This document shows, piece after piece, positions 33,487 to 42,643 of a stretch of 64,000 bases of DNA. The notes below the pieces were generated by a model that was not told the origin of the DNA, ran no database searches, and worked only from the letters and a program-made list of their open reading frames with translations. The stretch covers positions 186,001 through 250,000 of the forward strand of contig NZ_JBHTCO010000002.1 of assembly GCF_042665295.1 (NCBI RefSeq), in the 5' to 3' direction. Each line of letters begins with the position of its first letter. Position 1 is the first letter of the stretch. A program made the translations under genes and the position numbers. Source of the stretch: Scopulibacillus_A cellulosilyticus (GTDB taxonomy: Bacteria; Bacillota; Bacilli; Bacillales; Sporolactobacillaceae).

Positions 33487-33828
33487 AACGGAAAAGGGCG
33501 ATTGTATATTTATAAGGGCTCTTGATTTAATTGATGATATTTGCTCATTTAGAGATCGGACGTGTATCACTTACAACTTTGAGTCAAGCACCCGGACAGG
33601 ACCCCGATAAAACAAATCAATTGACTTGAAATTTAAATCTGGTCATAAGTTTTTCTTAAACTTATGACCAGATTTTTTTTATGCATTAAATAGGATTCAA
33701 GAGTCGAATAATACAGTTTTAAAGTGTCGGAAAATTAAATGTTAAACAAAAATACTTTGAATTTGGAATGATATATGCGAGAATGGTCACTGTGTAAAAA
33801 GGTAACATGATTTTAAGGAGGAAACAAC
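33487..33828. other. Intergenic region before the carnitine operon
   Basis: Contains a strong terminator (33635-33680) in its middle. The rest (33681-33828) is AT-rich leader for the carnitine operon, with no clear operator or riboswitch. Nothing else is seen. Confidence 0.6.
33635..33680 (+). terminator. Intrinsic terminator
   Basis: AAATCTGGTCATAAGTTT and AAACTTATGACCAGATTT form an 18-bp perfect stem followed by T8. Confidence 0.92.
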
Positions 33829-34713
33829 ATGCGTAAAAAGGTAATCGTCACATGTGCTTTAACAGGTGCCGGAGATACTGTTAAAAAAAGTACATACGTT
33901 CCAGTTACACCAAAGGAAATTGCAGAATCAGCTATTGAAGCTGCGAAAGCCGGAGCTGCAATAGCACATATTCATGTTCGCGACCCTGAAACCGGCGGTA
34001 TCTCTCATGATCCGGCGCTGTTTCGCGAAGTGGTAGAACGTGTAAGAGAATCGGATACAGATGTTATCTTAAATCTTACTGCAGGCGGCGGAGGGGATTG
34101 GGTGCCAAATCCGGATGATCCAACCGCCGGAGGGCCTGGGACGGATATTCAAACGCCTGAAGAACGCCATCAGCCGGTAGGTGAGTTGCTTCCTGAAATC
34201 TGTACGCTTGATTGCGGTACCTATAATTTCAGTGACATGGTTTATCTGAATCCTGCGAACTGGCTTCGCCGTCACGCTCAATTGATTCAAGAAAGCGGTG
34301 TTAAGCCGGAGATAGAATGCTTTGATCTTGGGCAAATTCGATTTGCACGCCAGCTGATTGATGAAGGATTGATCGATGATGATCCAATGTTCCAGCTCTG
34401 TCTCGGTATACCTTGGGGTGCTGATGCTGATACAGAAACGATGCTGGCTATGCGGCAGAAGCTGCCGGAAAACGCGCATTGGTCCGCGTTCGGTATTGGC
34501 CGCCTGCAACTTCCTATGGCTGTTCAATCCGCTCTGCTTGGCGGGAATGTCCGTGTTGGTCTCGAAGATAACCTTTATTTAGAAAAAGGCGTATTGGGAA
34601 GTAACGGTCAATTAGTGGAAAAAATAGTCTCAATTATCCAAGGACTTGGCGCAGAACCGATGACACCGCAGGAAGCCCGCGATCATCTTGGACTTAAAAA
34701 ATTTAACAAGTAA
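33829..34713 (+). CDS. cdhC: Dehydrocarnitine cleavage enzyme (BKACE family)
   Basis: 294-residue TIM-barrel enzyme of the beta-keto acid cleavage (BKACE, DUF849) family. Zn ligands sit in AHIHVRDPETG near residue 47, and NLTAGGG, ECFDLGQIRFA near 165 and GLEDNLYLEKG near 245 are family motifs. In carnitine degradation CdhC reacts 3-dehydrocarnitine with acetyl-CoA to give betainyl-CoA and acetoacetate. The specificity is inferred from the following genes, an L-carnitine dehydrogenase-like protein and a thioesterase. ATG behind AAGGAGG. First gene of the operon. Confidence 0.9.
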   Translation: MRKKVIVTCALTGAGDTVKKSTYVPVTPKEIAESAIEAAKAGAAIAHIHVRDPETGGISHDPALFREVVERVRESDTDVILNLTAGGGGDWVPNPDDPTAGGPGTDIQTPEERHQPVGELLPEICTLDCGTYNFSDMVYLNPANWLRRHAQLIQESGVKPEIECFDLGQIRFARQLIDEGLIDDDPMFQLCLGIPWGADADTETMLAMRQKLPENAHWSAFGIGRLQLPMAVQSALLGGNVRVGLEDNLYLEKGVLGSNGQLVEKIVSIIQGLGAEPMTPQEARDHLGLKKFNK

Positions 34714-34721
34714 GGAGCATC

Positions 34722-35696
34722 ATGATGAATAATGAACAGCATGAAATCAAACGAGTAACTGTAGTAGGTACCGGAGTGATAGGAAACGGATGGATTTCCC
34801 GTTTTCTTTCACAAGGATATGAAGTCACTGCTACAGATCCTGCAGAAGGTGCTGAACAGAGAATGCGCCAAGCTGTAGACAATGCCTGGCCGGCACTTGA
34901 AAGATTGGGCTTAGGCGAAGGTGCGTCACGAGACAACCTGCATTTTGAGCCAAATCTTGAAAAAGCAGTCGCTGAAGCTGATCTTATCCAGGAAAATGCA
35001 CCGGAACGCGAGGATTTAAAACGTCAATTGCTGGCTGAAATTGATTGTGCCGCCAAACCGGATGCCATTATAGCTTCAAGTACTTCCGGCTATATGCCAA
35101 GTACGCTTCAGGAGAATTGTACTAAACATCCGGAACGCCTTATTGTTGCCCATCCATTTAACCCCGTTTATCTGATTCCTCTTGTTGAACTGGTTGGCGG
35201 GAAAAAAACCGATCAGGCCATTATTAGGAAAGCTCAGTCTTTTTATGAATCTGTCAATATGAAACCTTTAATTGTCAGAACAGAGATTGAAGGGCATATT
35301 TCTGATAGATTAATGGAAGCCATTTGGCGCGAGGCACTGCATCTTGTTAACGACGGTGTGGCTACAACTGAGGAAGTTGATGCCTCAATCGTTTACGGCC
35401 CAGGTCTCCGCTGGGCGTTAATGGGGCCATTCTTAACACTTCATTTAGCTGGCGGAGAGCAGGGCATGCGCCATATGTTAGAACAATTTGGTCCGGCATT
35501 AAAACTTCCTTGGACGAAATTGGCAGCACCTGAATTAACTGAAGATTTAACTGAAAAAGTTGTTGAAGGCTGTGAACAGCAGACTGTAGGTCATTCCATA
35601 GCCGAGCTTGAGCAGCGCCGTGATCATTTTCTGATCGAGCTTGTACAACTGCTTGAAAAGTATTGGCCGGCAGCCAATTTGAACGGAAGAATTTAA
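34722..35696 (+). CDS. cdhA: L-carnitine dehydrogenase
   Basis: 324-residue NAD-dependent dehydrogenase of the 3-hydroxyacyl-CoA dehydrogenase superfamily, oxidising L-carnitine to 3-dehydrocarnitine. Rossmann motif VVGTGVIGNGWISRF near residue 14; the catalytic HPFNPVYLIPLVELVGG region near 143; DRLMEAIWREALHLVNDGVAT near 195 and YGPGLRWALMGPF near 226. The last two are shared with carnitine dehydrogenases. Starts 9 nt after cdhC; ATG at 34725 is an equally good start given the GGAG spacing. Confidence 0.9.
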   Translation: MMNNEQHEIKRVTVVGTGVIGNGWISRFLSQGYEVTATDPAEGAEQRMRQAVDNAWPALERLGLGEGASRDNLHFEPNLEKAVAEADLIQENAPEREDLKRQLLAEIDCAAKPDAIIASSTSGYMPSTLQENCTKHPERLIVAHPFNPVYLIPLVELVGGKKTDQAIIRKAQSFYESVNMKPLIVRTEIEGHISDRLMEAIWREALHLVNDGVATTEEVDASIVYGPGLRWALMGPFLTLHLAGGEQGMRHMLEQFGPALKLPWTKLAAPELTEDLTEKVVEGCEQQTVGHSIAELEQRRDHFLIELVQLLEKYWPAANLNGRI

Positions 35697-35740
35697 CGGT
35701 CATTCATAATTGAAAAGACCATTGATAAAGGAGAACGCAA

Positions 35741-36217
35741 ATGTCTTTTACTGAAAAACCTTTATTAGAAGATCGTGTCCGTCCAGAGTGGGTGGACTAT
35801 AACGGCCATATGAATGATGCTGAATATGCCCGAGTGTTCAGCATGGCTGTAGATCGCTTAATGGAAGAGATCGGAATTACTGCTGATTTTCGGAATCAAC
35901 ATCAGTATTCTATCTATACTTTGGAAACTCATTTGTGCTATTTGGCAGAGGCGCGCGTCGGTCAACCTCTCCAAGTAACCGTACAATTATTAGATTATGA
36001 TGAGAAAAGGCTTCACGTATTTTTTGTAATGGAGAATGGAAACGGAGACCGATTAGCGACAAGTGAACAAATGTTAATGGGCATAGATATGCAAAAAGGC
36101 CGCCCGGCAGCCTTTCCATCAGCCATCGAGGCTAATGTTAAAGCCCTCGGCATTCGTGACCAAGCAAAACCAAAACCGGCGGAAGCAGGGCGGCAAATCG
36201 GCATTAGAAAAAAGTAA
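35741..36217 (+). CDS. cdhB: Betainyl-CoA thioesterase
   Basis: 158-residue hot-dog thioesterase with the 4-hydroxybenzoyl-CoA thioesterase pattern: VRPEWVDYNGHMNDAEYARVF near residue 11 with the catalytic-type Asp, and YTLETHLCYLAEARVGQPL near 55. In the pathway it hydrolyses betainyl-CoA to glycine betaine and CoA. The setting with cdhC and cdhA gives the assignment. The basic C-terminal tail (KPKPAEAGRQIGIRKK) is an extension of unclear use. ATG with GGAG nine nt upstream. A long terminator closes the operon. Confidence 0.88.
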   Translation: MSFTEKPLLEDRVRPEWVDYNGHMNDAEYARVFSMAVDRLMEEIGITADFRNQHQYSIYTLETHLCYLAEARVGQPLQVTVQLLDYDEKRLHVFFVMENGNGDRLATSEQMLMGIDMQKGRPAAFPSAIEANVKALGIRDQAKPKPAEAGRQIGIRKK

Positions 36218-36306
36218 CTAATTCAGCCGGGCTTTTTAAAAATCTATCATTTATCTCGATATAACGCCCAATAATCGCAAAATTTCAATGGGTAATTCAG
36301 GTAAAA

Positions 36307-36357
36307 AAAGAGACTGAACAAAACACACAGAAAAAGTGTTTTGTCAGTCCTCTTTCT
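36307..36357. terminator. Bidirectional terminator between cdhB and menA
   Basis: AAAGAGACTGA-CAAAACAC and GTGTTTTGTCAGTCCTCTTT form a long imperfect stem with A and T runs on both sides. Confidence 0.85.
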
Positions 36358-36360
36358 ATA

Positions 36361-37278
36361 TTATACAAAGTAATCCAAAACTAAGCCGATAGCAAGTAAA
36401 AAGCCAAACATTGTTTGCATTTGTGCAGTTGCTTTCATTGCGGGCATCAATTGAATTGATTTTGTTTTCCCGATAAATAACTTTGTTGCTTGAATGGCTT
36501 TTGGCAAACTGGCAAAAACTATGATCATCCATGCCGATTCAATCTGAAAAATCATTAAACCGATAATCCAGAGATATGAAACAACAAAAATACCGGCGAG
36601 AAAAATAATAGACCGTTTTCGTCCGAGCAGGATTGGCAATGTATGTCTGCCTTTTTCTTTATCGCCATCCAGATCGCGTATGTTATTTGCCATATTGATA
36701 CCGCCGACTAAGAGCCCTACAGGTACAGCAATGAATATGCAATTTAAAGTAACAGTACCTGTTTGAATATAGAAGGAAATTAAAATAATGATAAAGCCCA
36801 TGAATAATCCCGCAGCAAGTTCGCCAAGCGGTGTATAAGCAATAGGGTAAGGCCCTCCGGAATAAAAATAGGCAACCATCATACAAATTAAACCGATAAC
36901 AGCAAGCCACCAGCTGCTCTCTATACAAATATAAACACCGATAAGAATAGCAATAAAGCAGAGCATATAGGCTAAATTCAACACCGTTTTTGGATTAACG
37001 CCGTCCCGGACAATTGTTCCGCCAATACCTATCGATTCCTCTGTGTCCAATCCTCTTTTGAAGTCGAAGTATTCGTTAAAAAGGTTAGTGGCTACTTGAA
37101 TAAGCATTGAGGCAATTAACATTGCAATAAAAAGGAATATGTGAAAACCGCTGACAGGGAGGGCGATGGCTGTTCCCAAAGTTACAGGAACAAAAGATGC
37201 ATTTAATGTATGAGGGCGAAGCATATGCCACCATTTCTTCCAGCCAGTGTTTTTACTGACCTTTTCTGTTGTTTCCAT
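36361..37278 (-). CDS. menA: 1,4-dihydroxy-2-naphthoate polyprenyltransferase
   Basis: 305-residue integral membrane prenyltransferase (UbiA superfamily) attaching the isoprenoid tail in menaquinone synthesis. The two Asp motifs are recognisable: NLFNEYFDFKRGLDTEES near residue 66 and NNIRDLDGDKEKGRHTLP near 197. About eight to nine helices. ATG behind GGGAGAG. It is divergent from the menFDHBE operon, separated by a region rich in repeats, as is common in Bacillales. Confidence 0.95.
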   Translation of the reverse strand: METTEKVSKNTGWKKWWHMLRPHTLNASFVPVTLGTAIALPVSGFHIFLFIAMLIASMLIQVATNLFNEYFDFKRGLDTEESIGIGGTIVRDGVNPKTVLNLAYMLCFIAILIGVYICIESSWWLAVIGLICMMVAYFYSGGPYPIAYTPLGELAAGLFMGFIIILISFYIQTGTVTLNCIFIAVPVGLLVGGINMANNIRDLDGDKEKGRHTLPILLGRKRSIIFLAGIFVVSYLWIIGLMIFQIESAWMIIVFASLPKAIQATKLFIGKTKSIQLMPAMKATAQMQTMFGFLLAIGLVLDYFV

Positions 37279-37315
37279 GTGTTTTCTCTCCCATTACAAC
37301 ATCTGTACTTATAAA

Positions 37316-37387
37316 GGATGTTAAAAAAGTCCGGGAAAAAGCCAGTATCGGTCTTTTTGTCCTCCTTTTTTAACACGAACTTATATA
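37316..37387 (+). repeat. Family B repeat, copy 2
   Basis: AGGATGTTAAAAAAGTCCGG, GAAAAAGCCAGTATCGG, TCTTTTTGTCCTCC, then TTTTTTAACACGAAC. The ends GTTAAAAAAG (37320) and CTTTTTTAAC (37365) are complementary and differ from copy 1 by a compensated base pair. Confidence 0.8.
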
Positions 37388-37542
37388 ACCTCTTCAAGTT
37401 TATGAAAATAGCGTCAAAGTGTCAACTTATTGAAAAAAAATCATGCAATAAGTTTACATAAATTTATTTATAATATATTAACGAAGGCATTTGGTTAGAA
37501 TATCACCCGTAATAAGTACCAATTAATGGGGGTACCGAAGAA

Positions 37543-37572
37543 TTGACACTCTAAAAATAACAGGTGTATTCT
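37543..37572 (+). promoter_or_regulatory. Putative promoter of the men operon
   Basis: TTGACA (37543-37548), 18-nt spacer and TATTCT (37567-37572). A GC-rich hairpin and a family A repeat separate it from menF. Confidence 0.5.
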
Positions 37573-37582
37573 TAGAAAGTAG

Positions 37583-37608
37583 AGGCCGGCTGGCATGCCG
37601 GCTGTTTT
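37583..37608 (+). terminator. Leader hairpin, possible attenuator of menF
   Basis: GCCGGC-TGGCAT-GCCGGC is followed by TGTTTT. It lies downstream of the putative promoter and before menF, so it could attenuate or belong to older intergenic sequence. Confidence 0.5.
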
Positions 37609-37790
37609 CACTTTAAGAATTATAAATTTGCAGCGCAGATGATAATTCGATGCAGGGGCCAATTTTAAGTTTCTAGTATAAGTGCAACAAAGCGAGACTG
37701 CGAACTGAGTGAGCTAGCGAGACTTGTGCTATGGAGTGCCAGTCCTCTGTCTTTGCCTTTTAAGGCTTGCCAATCGGTAAGTTTTCTTTA
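37609..37790 (+). repeat. Family A repeat, copy 7 (with internal insert)
   Basis: CACTTTAAGAATTATAAATT, ATAATTCGATGCAGGGGCC, AATTTTAAG, AGTATAAGTGCAAC, then an extra block (37688-37741, AAGCGAGACTGCGAACTGAG and on) absent from other copies, then CCTCTGTCTTTGCCTTTTAAG and the hairpin CTTGCCAATCGGTAAG with TTTTCTTTA. Confidence 0.82.
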
Positions 37791-37812
37791 CCAGTGCAAC
37801 GGAGTTGATTTA

Positions 37813-39216
37813 ATGATTATTGTAAAACAACTTGAATTGTTGGATTGCCTCAAAGAGGGTTGCCAAAAAGCAAAAAAACTGTCAAAGCAAATTTTAGTCA
37901 GTTTTACAAAACGCTTGGGGACAGCCGTCAGCCCTATTGAGTTTTTTGATAACGGAAGGCATTCATTCCAAGGCACCCGTATGTATTGGTCAGATACGCA
38001 AGGGATGATAATGGTCGGAATGGGTGCTGCAGTAAAATATCCTGCCGGTACAGGTAACCGGACGTTGACCGTTGAAAAAGCATGGAAAAAGACTTTAGAG
38101 GATGCTCTACATTACGGGGAAAAACAACTGCGCGGCACCGGTCCTGTACTGATGGGCGGCTTTTCATTTGATCCGTTACAGGAAAATTCCTCATTATGGG
38201 AGAACTTCCGTCAAAATGAATTTATTGTTCCGCAATTTTTGTTAACAAAAAATCAGAATGAACACTACCTGACCGTTACGGCATTAATTAGCGAACAAAC
38301 AGAAATTAATCATTACTATAAACAAATTAAAGAGAAATATAATGAATTAACTTCAAGGGTTTCAGGTTGTATCAATTATAAGGAAGAATCATTGAATATA
38401 ATTGAAGACCAAAGGGATCAATGGCTTGATATTGTAGAAAAGGCTATCGCGGATATTAATAACGGATTAATGGAGAAGGTTGTTTTATCCCGTACGCTGA
38501 CCGTTTCCCGTGAAACACCGTTTTGTACTGCTGAAGTGTTAAGAAGGCTTCAGGAGAAACAAGCGGACAGTTTCATTTTTGCTGTTGAAAAAGGAAATGC
38601 TGTATTTATTGGCGCGACGCCTGAGAGATTAATTGAAAAGTCGGGACCGCAATTTAGGACGATGTGTTTAGCAGGGACGATTGCGCGCGGAAAGACAATG
38701 GAACAAGACCGGCAGCTTGGCGAAGAATTGCTTAATGACAAGAAAAATATTTCTGAACATCAAACGGTTGTTAATATGATATCAGATGTTATGGAAAGAT
38801 TATGCCAATCAGTTAACAAGCCATCATCACCTGCTCTGTATAAAGTAAAAGACGTACAGCACCTTTACACACCAATAATTGCCGAAGCGAAAAACAACAT
38901 ATCTTTATTTTCTTTTGTTGATGAACTTCATCCGACTCCAGCGCTGGGCGGCGAGCCAAAAGAAAAGGCTGTCAAGTGGATTAGAGAAAATGAAACTTAT
39001 GAGCGGGGTTGGTACGGCTCGCCATTAGGTTGGATTGACAGCCAAGGGGACGGAGAATTTGGCGTTGCTATCCGTTCAGCGTTAATAAAGGAAAATAAAG
39101 CGACGTTATTTGTTGGCTGCGGCATTGTTGAGGATTCTGATCCGTTAAGTGAACTTAATGAGACATTAATGAAAGCTCGCCCGATGTTAACAGCACTAGG
39201 AGGACACTTAAAATGA
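37813..39216 (+). CDS. menF: Isochorismate synthase
   Basis: 467-residue chorismate-binding enzyme converting chorismate to isochorismate for menaquinone. Start ATG at 37813 behind ACGGAG; the longer frame runs into the family A repeat and is rejected. The C-terminal catalytic domain contains KVVLSRTLTV near residue 222, FIGATPERLIEK near 262, AGTIARGKT, the EHQTVVNMI segment, and HPTPALGGEPKEKA and GVAIRSALI near the end, all typical of MenF/EntC. The stop overlaps the menD start by four bases (ATGA). First gene of menFDHBE. Confidence 0.95.
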   Translation: MIIVKQLELLDCLKEGCQKAKKLSKQILVSFTKRLGTAVSPIEFFDNGRHSFQGTRMYWSDTQGMIMVGMGAAVKYPAGTGNRTLTVEKAWKKTLEDALHYGEKQLRGTGPVLMGGFSFDPLQENSSLWENFRQNEFIVPQFLLTKNQNEHYLTVTALISEQTEINHYYKQIKEKYNELTSRVSGCINYKEESLNIIEDQRDQWLDIVEKAIADINNGLMEKVVLSRTLTVSRETPFCTAEVLRRLQEKQADSFIFAVEKGNAVFIGATPERLIEKSGPQFRTMCLAGTIARGKTMEQDRQLGEELLNDKKNISEHQTVVNMISDVMERLCQSVNKPSSPALYKVKDVQHLYTPIIAEAKNNISLFSFVDELHPTPALGGEPKEKAVKWIRENETYERGWYGSPLGWIDSQGDGEFGVAIRSALIKENKATLFVGCGIVEDSDPLSELNETLMKARPMLTALGGHLK

Positions 39217-40976
39217 GTCATCAAGAACAATTAACAAGGTATTGTGCGGCTTTCGTTGATGAACTTGCCAGGGCAGGCGTTAAGCATGTGGTTGTCAGCC
39301 CCGGTTCGCGTTCAACGCCGCTTACCATCATTTTGAACCATCATCCTTCAATAAAAGTGTGGATGAATATAGATGAACGGTCGGCCGCTTTCTTTGCGTT
39401 AGGGATCAGTAAAGCAGGTGAACCGGCTGCTTTGTTATGTACATCAGGTACTGCAGCCGCAAACTATTATCCGGCTATTATAGAAGCAAAGTTATCAAGA
39501 GTCCCTTTGATCGTTCTGACTTCAGATCGTCCTCATGAGCTTAGGAATGTTGGCGCACCGCAAGCAATCGACCAAATCAAAATGTACGGTGACCATGTGA
39601 AATGGTTTCAAGAAATGCCGCTTCCAAGTGATAGAGAAGAAGCACTGCGATTTTCAAGAGTTTCGGCAAGACGTGCGGTCAGCACGTCCCAAGTTCAGCC
39701 ATCCGGGCCGGTTCATTTGAATTTTCCTTTCCAGGAACCGCTTGTTCCCGATCTCACAATAGAACAGCTTTGGGACGGCGGATTGATCAATGAAGGACGA
39801 TTTTCACATACGCCTGGATCTTACCAGTTAGAAAATGAGCAAATAGAAATGCTTGCTAAATTAATCAAAAGCCATAAAAGAGGCCTGATTGTTGTTGGGC
39901 CGCAAACAGATGATCAATTGGCTGAAAAAGTTGTTTGTCTTAGTGAGCGATCAGGCTATCCCATTTTAGCAGATCCGCTTAGCCAGCTGCGTACAGGCAG
40001 TCATGATCAGGCAAACATTATTGATTGTTATGACGCTTTCTTACGTGATGGTGCTATCAACGAAAAACTTTGTCCCGATGTAATTGTTCGTTTTGGTGCG
40101 ATGCCAGTGGCCAAGCCTTTTTTATTATATTTGAAAAAGATGCGTCCAACCCATTATATTGTTGTTGATGAAAGTCCGGAATGGCGCGAGCCGACGCACT
40201 TGGCAACAGATATGGTTTATTCGGATCCTGTCCGCTTATGCAGTGAGCTGTTGGACAAGTTATCAACTGATCAGCAAGATTCTTCATGGTTAACGCTTTG
40301 GAGAAACATTAATCAAACAGCAAAACAAGAAGTAATAGATTTTATCGATAAAGCGCATTGGTTTGAAGGACAAGCTGTTTCCGAATTATTATCAAGTATT
40401 AAAGATAAGGAAGCAGCCATATTTGTCGGAAATAGCATGCCTGTCAGAGATTTAGATACTTTTTTGTTAAATCAACAGAATAAGGTAAGAACAATGGCGA
40501 ATCGAGGCGCAAACGGAATCGATGGCGTTGTTTCGACAGCCCTCGGCGTCAGTGCGGTTACGGATAATGTATTTCTGCTGATTGGCGATTTGTCACTCTA
40601 CCATGATATGAATGGACTGCTTGCGGGCAAGCTGCATCAGTTAAATGCAACGATTATCGTTATGAATAATAACGGCGGCGGGATATTCTCCTTTCTCCCT
40701 CAAGCAAAAGAAGCGGGTGACTTTGAACAATTATTTGGCACACCGACCGATTTAGACTTTGAAACAGTGGCAAAGTTATATCATATGAACTATAAAAAAG
40801 CCGATTCCTGGCCGGCTTATCGCAAAGCATGCATTGAGGCGTCAGCCGCCCCGGGAGTAAAAATGATTGAAGTTCAAACAAACCGGGCCGACAATACTGA
40901 AAAACATCAACAATTGTGGGAGCGTATTTCAGAATCTGTCCGCAGTATGATTAAAAAGGACGTTCATGATGAATGA
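39213..40976 (+). CDS. menD: SEPHCHC synthase (menaquinone biosynthesis)
   Basis: 587-residue thiamine-diphosphate enzyme joining isochorismate and 2-oxoglutarate. The N-terminal HVVVSPGSRSTPL with the invariant Glu in WMNIDERSAAFFALG and LCTSGTAAANYYPAI identify MenD. The ThDP-binding LIGDLSLYHDMNGL and MNNNGGGIFSFLPQ are near residues 450-490. ATG with AGGAGG upstream, overlapping menF by four bases and menH by eleven, so the three are tightly coupled. Confidence 0.97.
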   Translation: MSHQEQLTRYCAAFVDELARAGVKHVVVSPGSRSTPLTIILNHHPSIKVWMNIDERSAAFFALGISKAGEPAALLCTSGTAAANYYPAIIEAKLSRVPLIVLTSDRPHELRNVGAPQAIDQIKMYGDHVKWFQEMPLPSDREEALRFSRVSARRAVSTSQVQPSGPVHLNFPFQEPLVPDLTIEQLWDGGLINEGRFSHTPGSYQLENEQIEMLAKLIKSHKRGLIVVGPQTDDQLAEKVVCLSERSGYPILADPLSQLRTGSHDQANIIDCYDAFLRDGAINEKLCPDVIVRFGAMPVAKPFLLYLKKMRPTHYIVVDESPEWREPTHLATDMVYSDPVRLCSELLDKLSTDQQDSSWLTLWRNINQTAKQEVIDFIDKAHWFEGQAVSELLSSIKDKEAAIFVGNSMPVRDLDTFLLNQQNKVRTMANRGANGIDGVVSTALGVSAVTDNVFLLIGDLSLYHDMNGLLAGKLHQLNATIIVMNNNGGGIFSFLPQAKEAGDFEQLFGTPTDLDFETVAKLYHMNYKKADSWPAYRKACIEASAAPGVKMIEVQTNRADNTEKHQQLWERISESVRSMIKKDVHDE

Positions 40977-41787
40977 CAGCATTGAAACATTAGGTGTCAA
41001 GCATGCTGTTCGTATAGCCGGAAATGGTGAACCTTTATTATTATTGCATGGCTTTACCGGATCAATGGGAACTTGGGAGACTTTTATTGATCATTGGTCT
41101 AAATGTTTTAAAATCATTGCCATTGATATTGTTGGACATGGCAGCACTATTGCGCCTGATGATGTCAGTTGCTTTAATATGTCACATGAAGCTGCTTCAA
41201 TTATGAAACTTTTGGATAAGCTAAATATTAAGAAGCCTCATCTGTTAGGTTATTCAATGGGCGGCAGACTGGCTTTATTTATGAAAACGAAATATCCGGA
41301 AGAAACAGGCAGCCTTTTACTTGAAAGCAGTTCTCCGGGGTTAGCATCAGAACAGGATCGAATTATTCGCAAACAAAATGATGATCAGTTAGCTGACAGG
41401 ATTGAGGCTTATGGTGTTGAAAATTTTGTCAATGAATGGGAAAAGGTGCCGCTTTTTAAAACCCAGGAGTCACTGTCCAAATTAGACCGGCAAAAAATTC
41501 GCGTGGAGCGCCTCAACCAAACGGCAAACGGTTTAGCAAACAGTTTGCGGGGCATGGGGACGGGCGTCCAGCCTTCGCTTTGGGATGAACTTAAGACAAT
41601 TTCAAGCCATGTTATGATCGTCGTTGGAAGTTTAGATCAAAAATTTGTTCAAATTGGCAAAGCAATGTCGAAACGGCTGCCAAATGCAACATTTCATATT
41701 GTTTCTAATGCCGGCCATGCAATTCATGTGGAACAACCGCGAATTTTTGATAAAATAGTAAGTGACGACTTTTATCGATCTATTTAA
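40966..41787 (+). CDS. menH: SHCHC synthase, alpha/beta hydrolase
   Basis: 273-residue alpha/beta hydrolase that eliminates pyruvate from SEPHCHC. Oxyanion region LLLHGFTGSMGTWE near residue 25, nucleophile elbow LLGYSMGGRLALF near 92, acid in VVGSLDQKF near 220 and base His in SNAGHAIHVEQP near 248. The start overlaps menD; ATG ATG occur in tandem and either may be used. Position between menD and menB supports the assignment over generic hydrolases. Confidence 0.94.
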   Translation: MMNDSIETLGVKHAVRIAGNGEPLLLLHGFTGSMGTWETFIDHWSKCFKIIAIDIVGHGSTIAPDDVSCFNMSHEAASIMKLLDKLNIKKPHLLGYSMGGRLALFMKTKYPEETGSLLLESSSPGLASEQDRIIRKQNDDQLADRIEAYGVENFVNEWEKVPLFKTQESLSKLDRQKIRVERLNQTANGLANSLRGMGTGVQPSLWDELKTISSHVMIVVGSLDQKFVQIGKAMSKRLPNATFHIVSNAGHAIHVEQPRIFDKIVSDDFYRSI

Positions 41788-41805
41788 AGAAAGGAAGGAT
41801 GCAAA

Positions 41806-42624
41806 ATGGGATACGATTGGCAAACAGTATGTACATATGACGAGATATTGTATGAGAAATACAATGGCATTGCCAAAATTACAATGAACCGTCCGCGAGT
41901 TCATAATGCATTTACGCCAAAAACGGTTAATGAAATGTTTGATGCCTTTTCAAGAGCACGTGATGACAGTGAGGTAGGCGTTATTATTTTAACAGGCGCC
42001 GGAGATAAAGCGTTTTGTTCCGGCGGCGACCAAACAGTCCGCGGTCACGGCGGATATGTCGGTGATGACAATATTCCCCGTCTTAATGTTCTCGACTTGC
42101 AGCGCTTGATTCGTACGATACCAAAACCGGTTATTGCGATGGTTGCCGGTTATGCCATCGGCGGCGGCCACGTTCTGCATGTCGTTTGTGATTTAACAAT
42201 TGCGGCGGACAACGCTGTCTTTGGACAAACCGGACCGAAAGTCGGCAGTTTTGATGCTGGATATGGCAGCACTTATTTAGCCAGAATCGTCGGTCATAAG
42301 AAAGCCCGTGAAATTTGGTATCTATGCCGTCAATATTCGGCGCAAGAAGCTTTAGATATGGGGCTTGTCAACACTGTTGTTCCTTTAGAAAAACTGGAAG
42401 AAGAAACCGTACAATGGTGTAACGAAATTTTAGCCAAAAGCTCAACAGCAATCCGCTTCTTAAAAGCATCCTTTAATGCTGATACTGATGGACTCGCTGG
42501 TTTGCAGCAAATGGGCGGCGACGCAACTTTACTATATTACACAACAGATGAGGCAAAAGAAGGACGGGATGCTTTTAAAGAGAAAAGACAACCTGACTTC
42601 TCAAAATTCCCGCGTTTTCCATAA
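41806..42624 (+). CDS. menB: 1,4-dihydroxy-2-naphthoyl-CoA synthase
   Basis: 272-residue crotonase-fold enzyme closing the naphthoquinol ring. Family markers: KITMNRPRVHNAFTPKTV near residue 24, GAGDKAFCSGGDQTVRGHGG near 63 (active-site loop), AGYAIGGGHVLHVVCDL near 115 (oxyanion hole), GPKVGSFDAGYGSTYLAR with the catalytic Asp/Tyr region. ATG behind AAGGAAGG. A hairpin with T-rich tail lies between this gene and menE. Confidence 0.97.
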   Translation: MGYDWQTVCTYDEILYEKYNGIAKITMNRPRVHNAFTPKTVNEMFDAFSRARDDSEVGVIILTGAGDKAFCSGGDQTVRGHGGYVGDDNIPRLNVLDLQRLIRTIPKPVIAMVAGYAIGGGHVLHVVCDLTIAADNAVFGQTGPKVGSFDAGYGSTYLARIVGHKKAREIWYLCRQYSAQEALDMGLVNTVVPLEKLEEETVQWCNEILAKSSTAIRFLKASFNADTDGLAGLQQMGGDATLLYYTTDEAKEGRDAFKEKRQPDFSKFPRFP

Positions 42625-42643
42625 GCCGATAATGAATCGAAAC

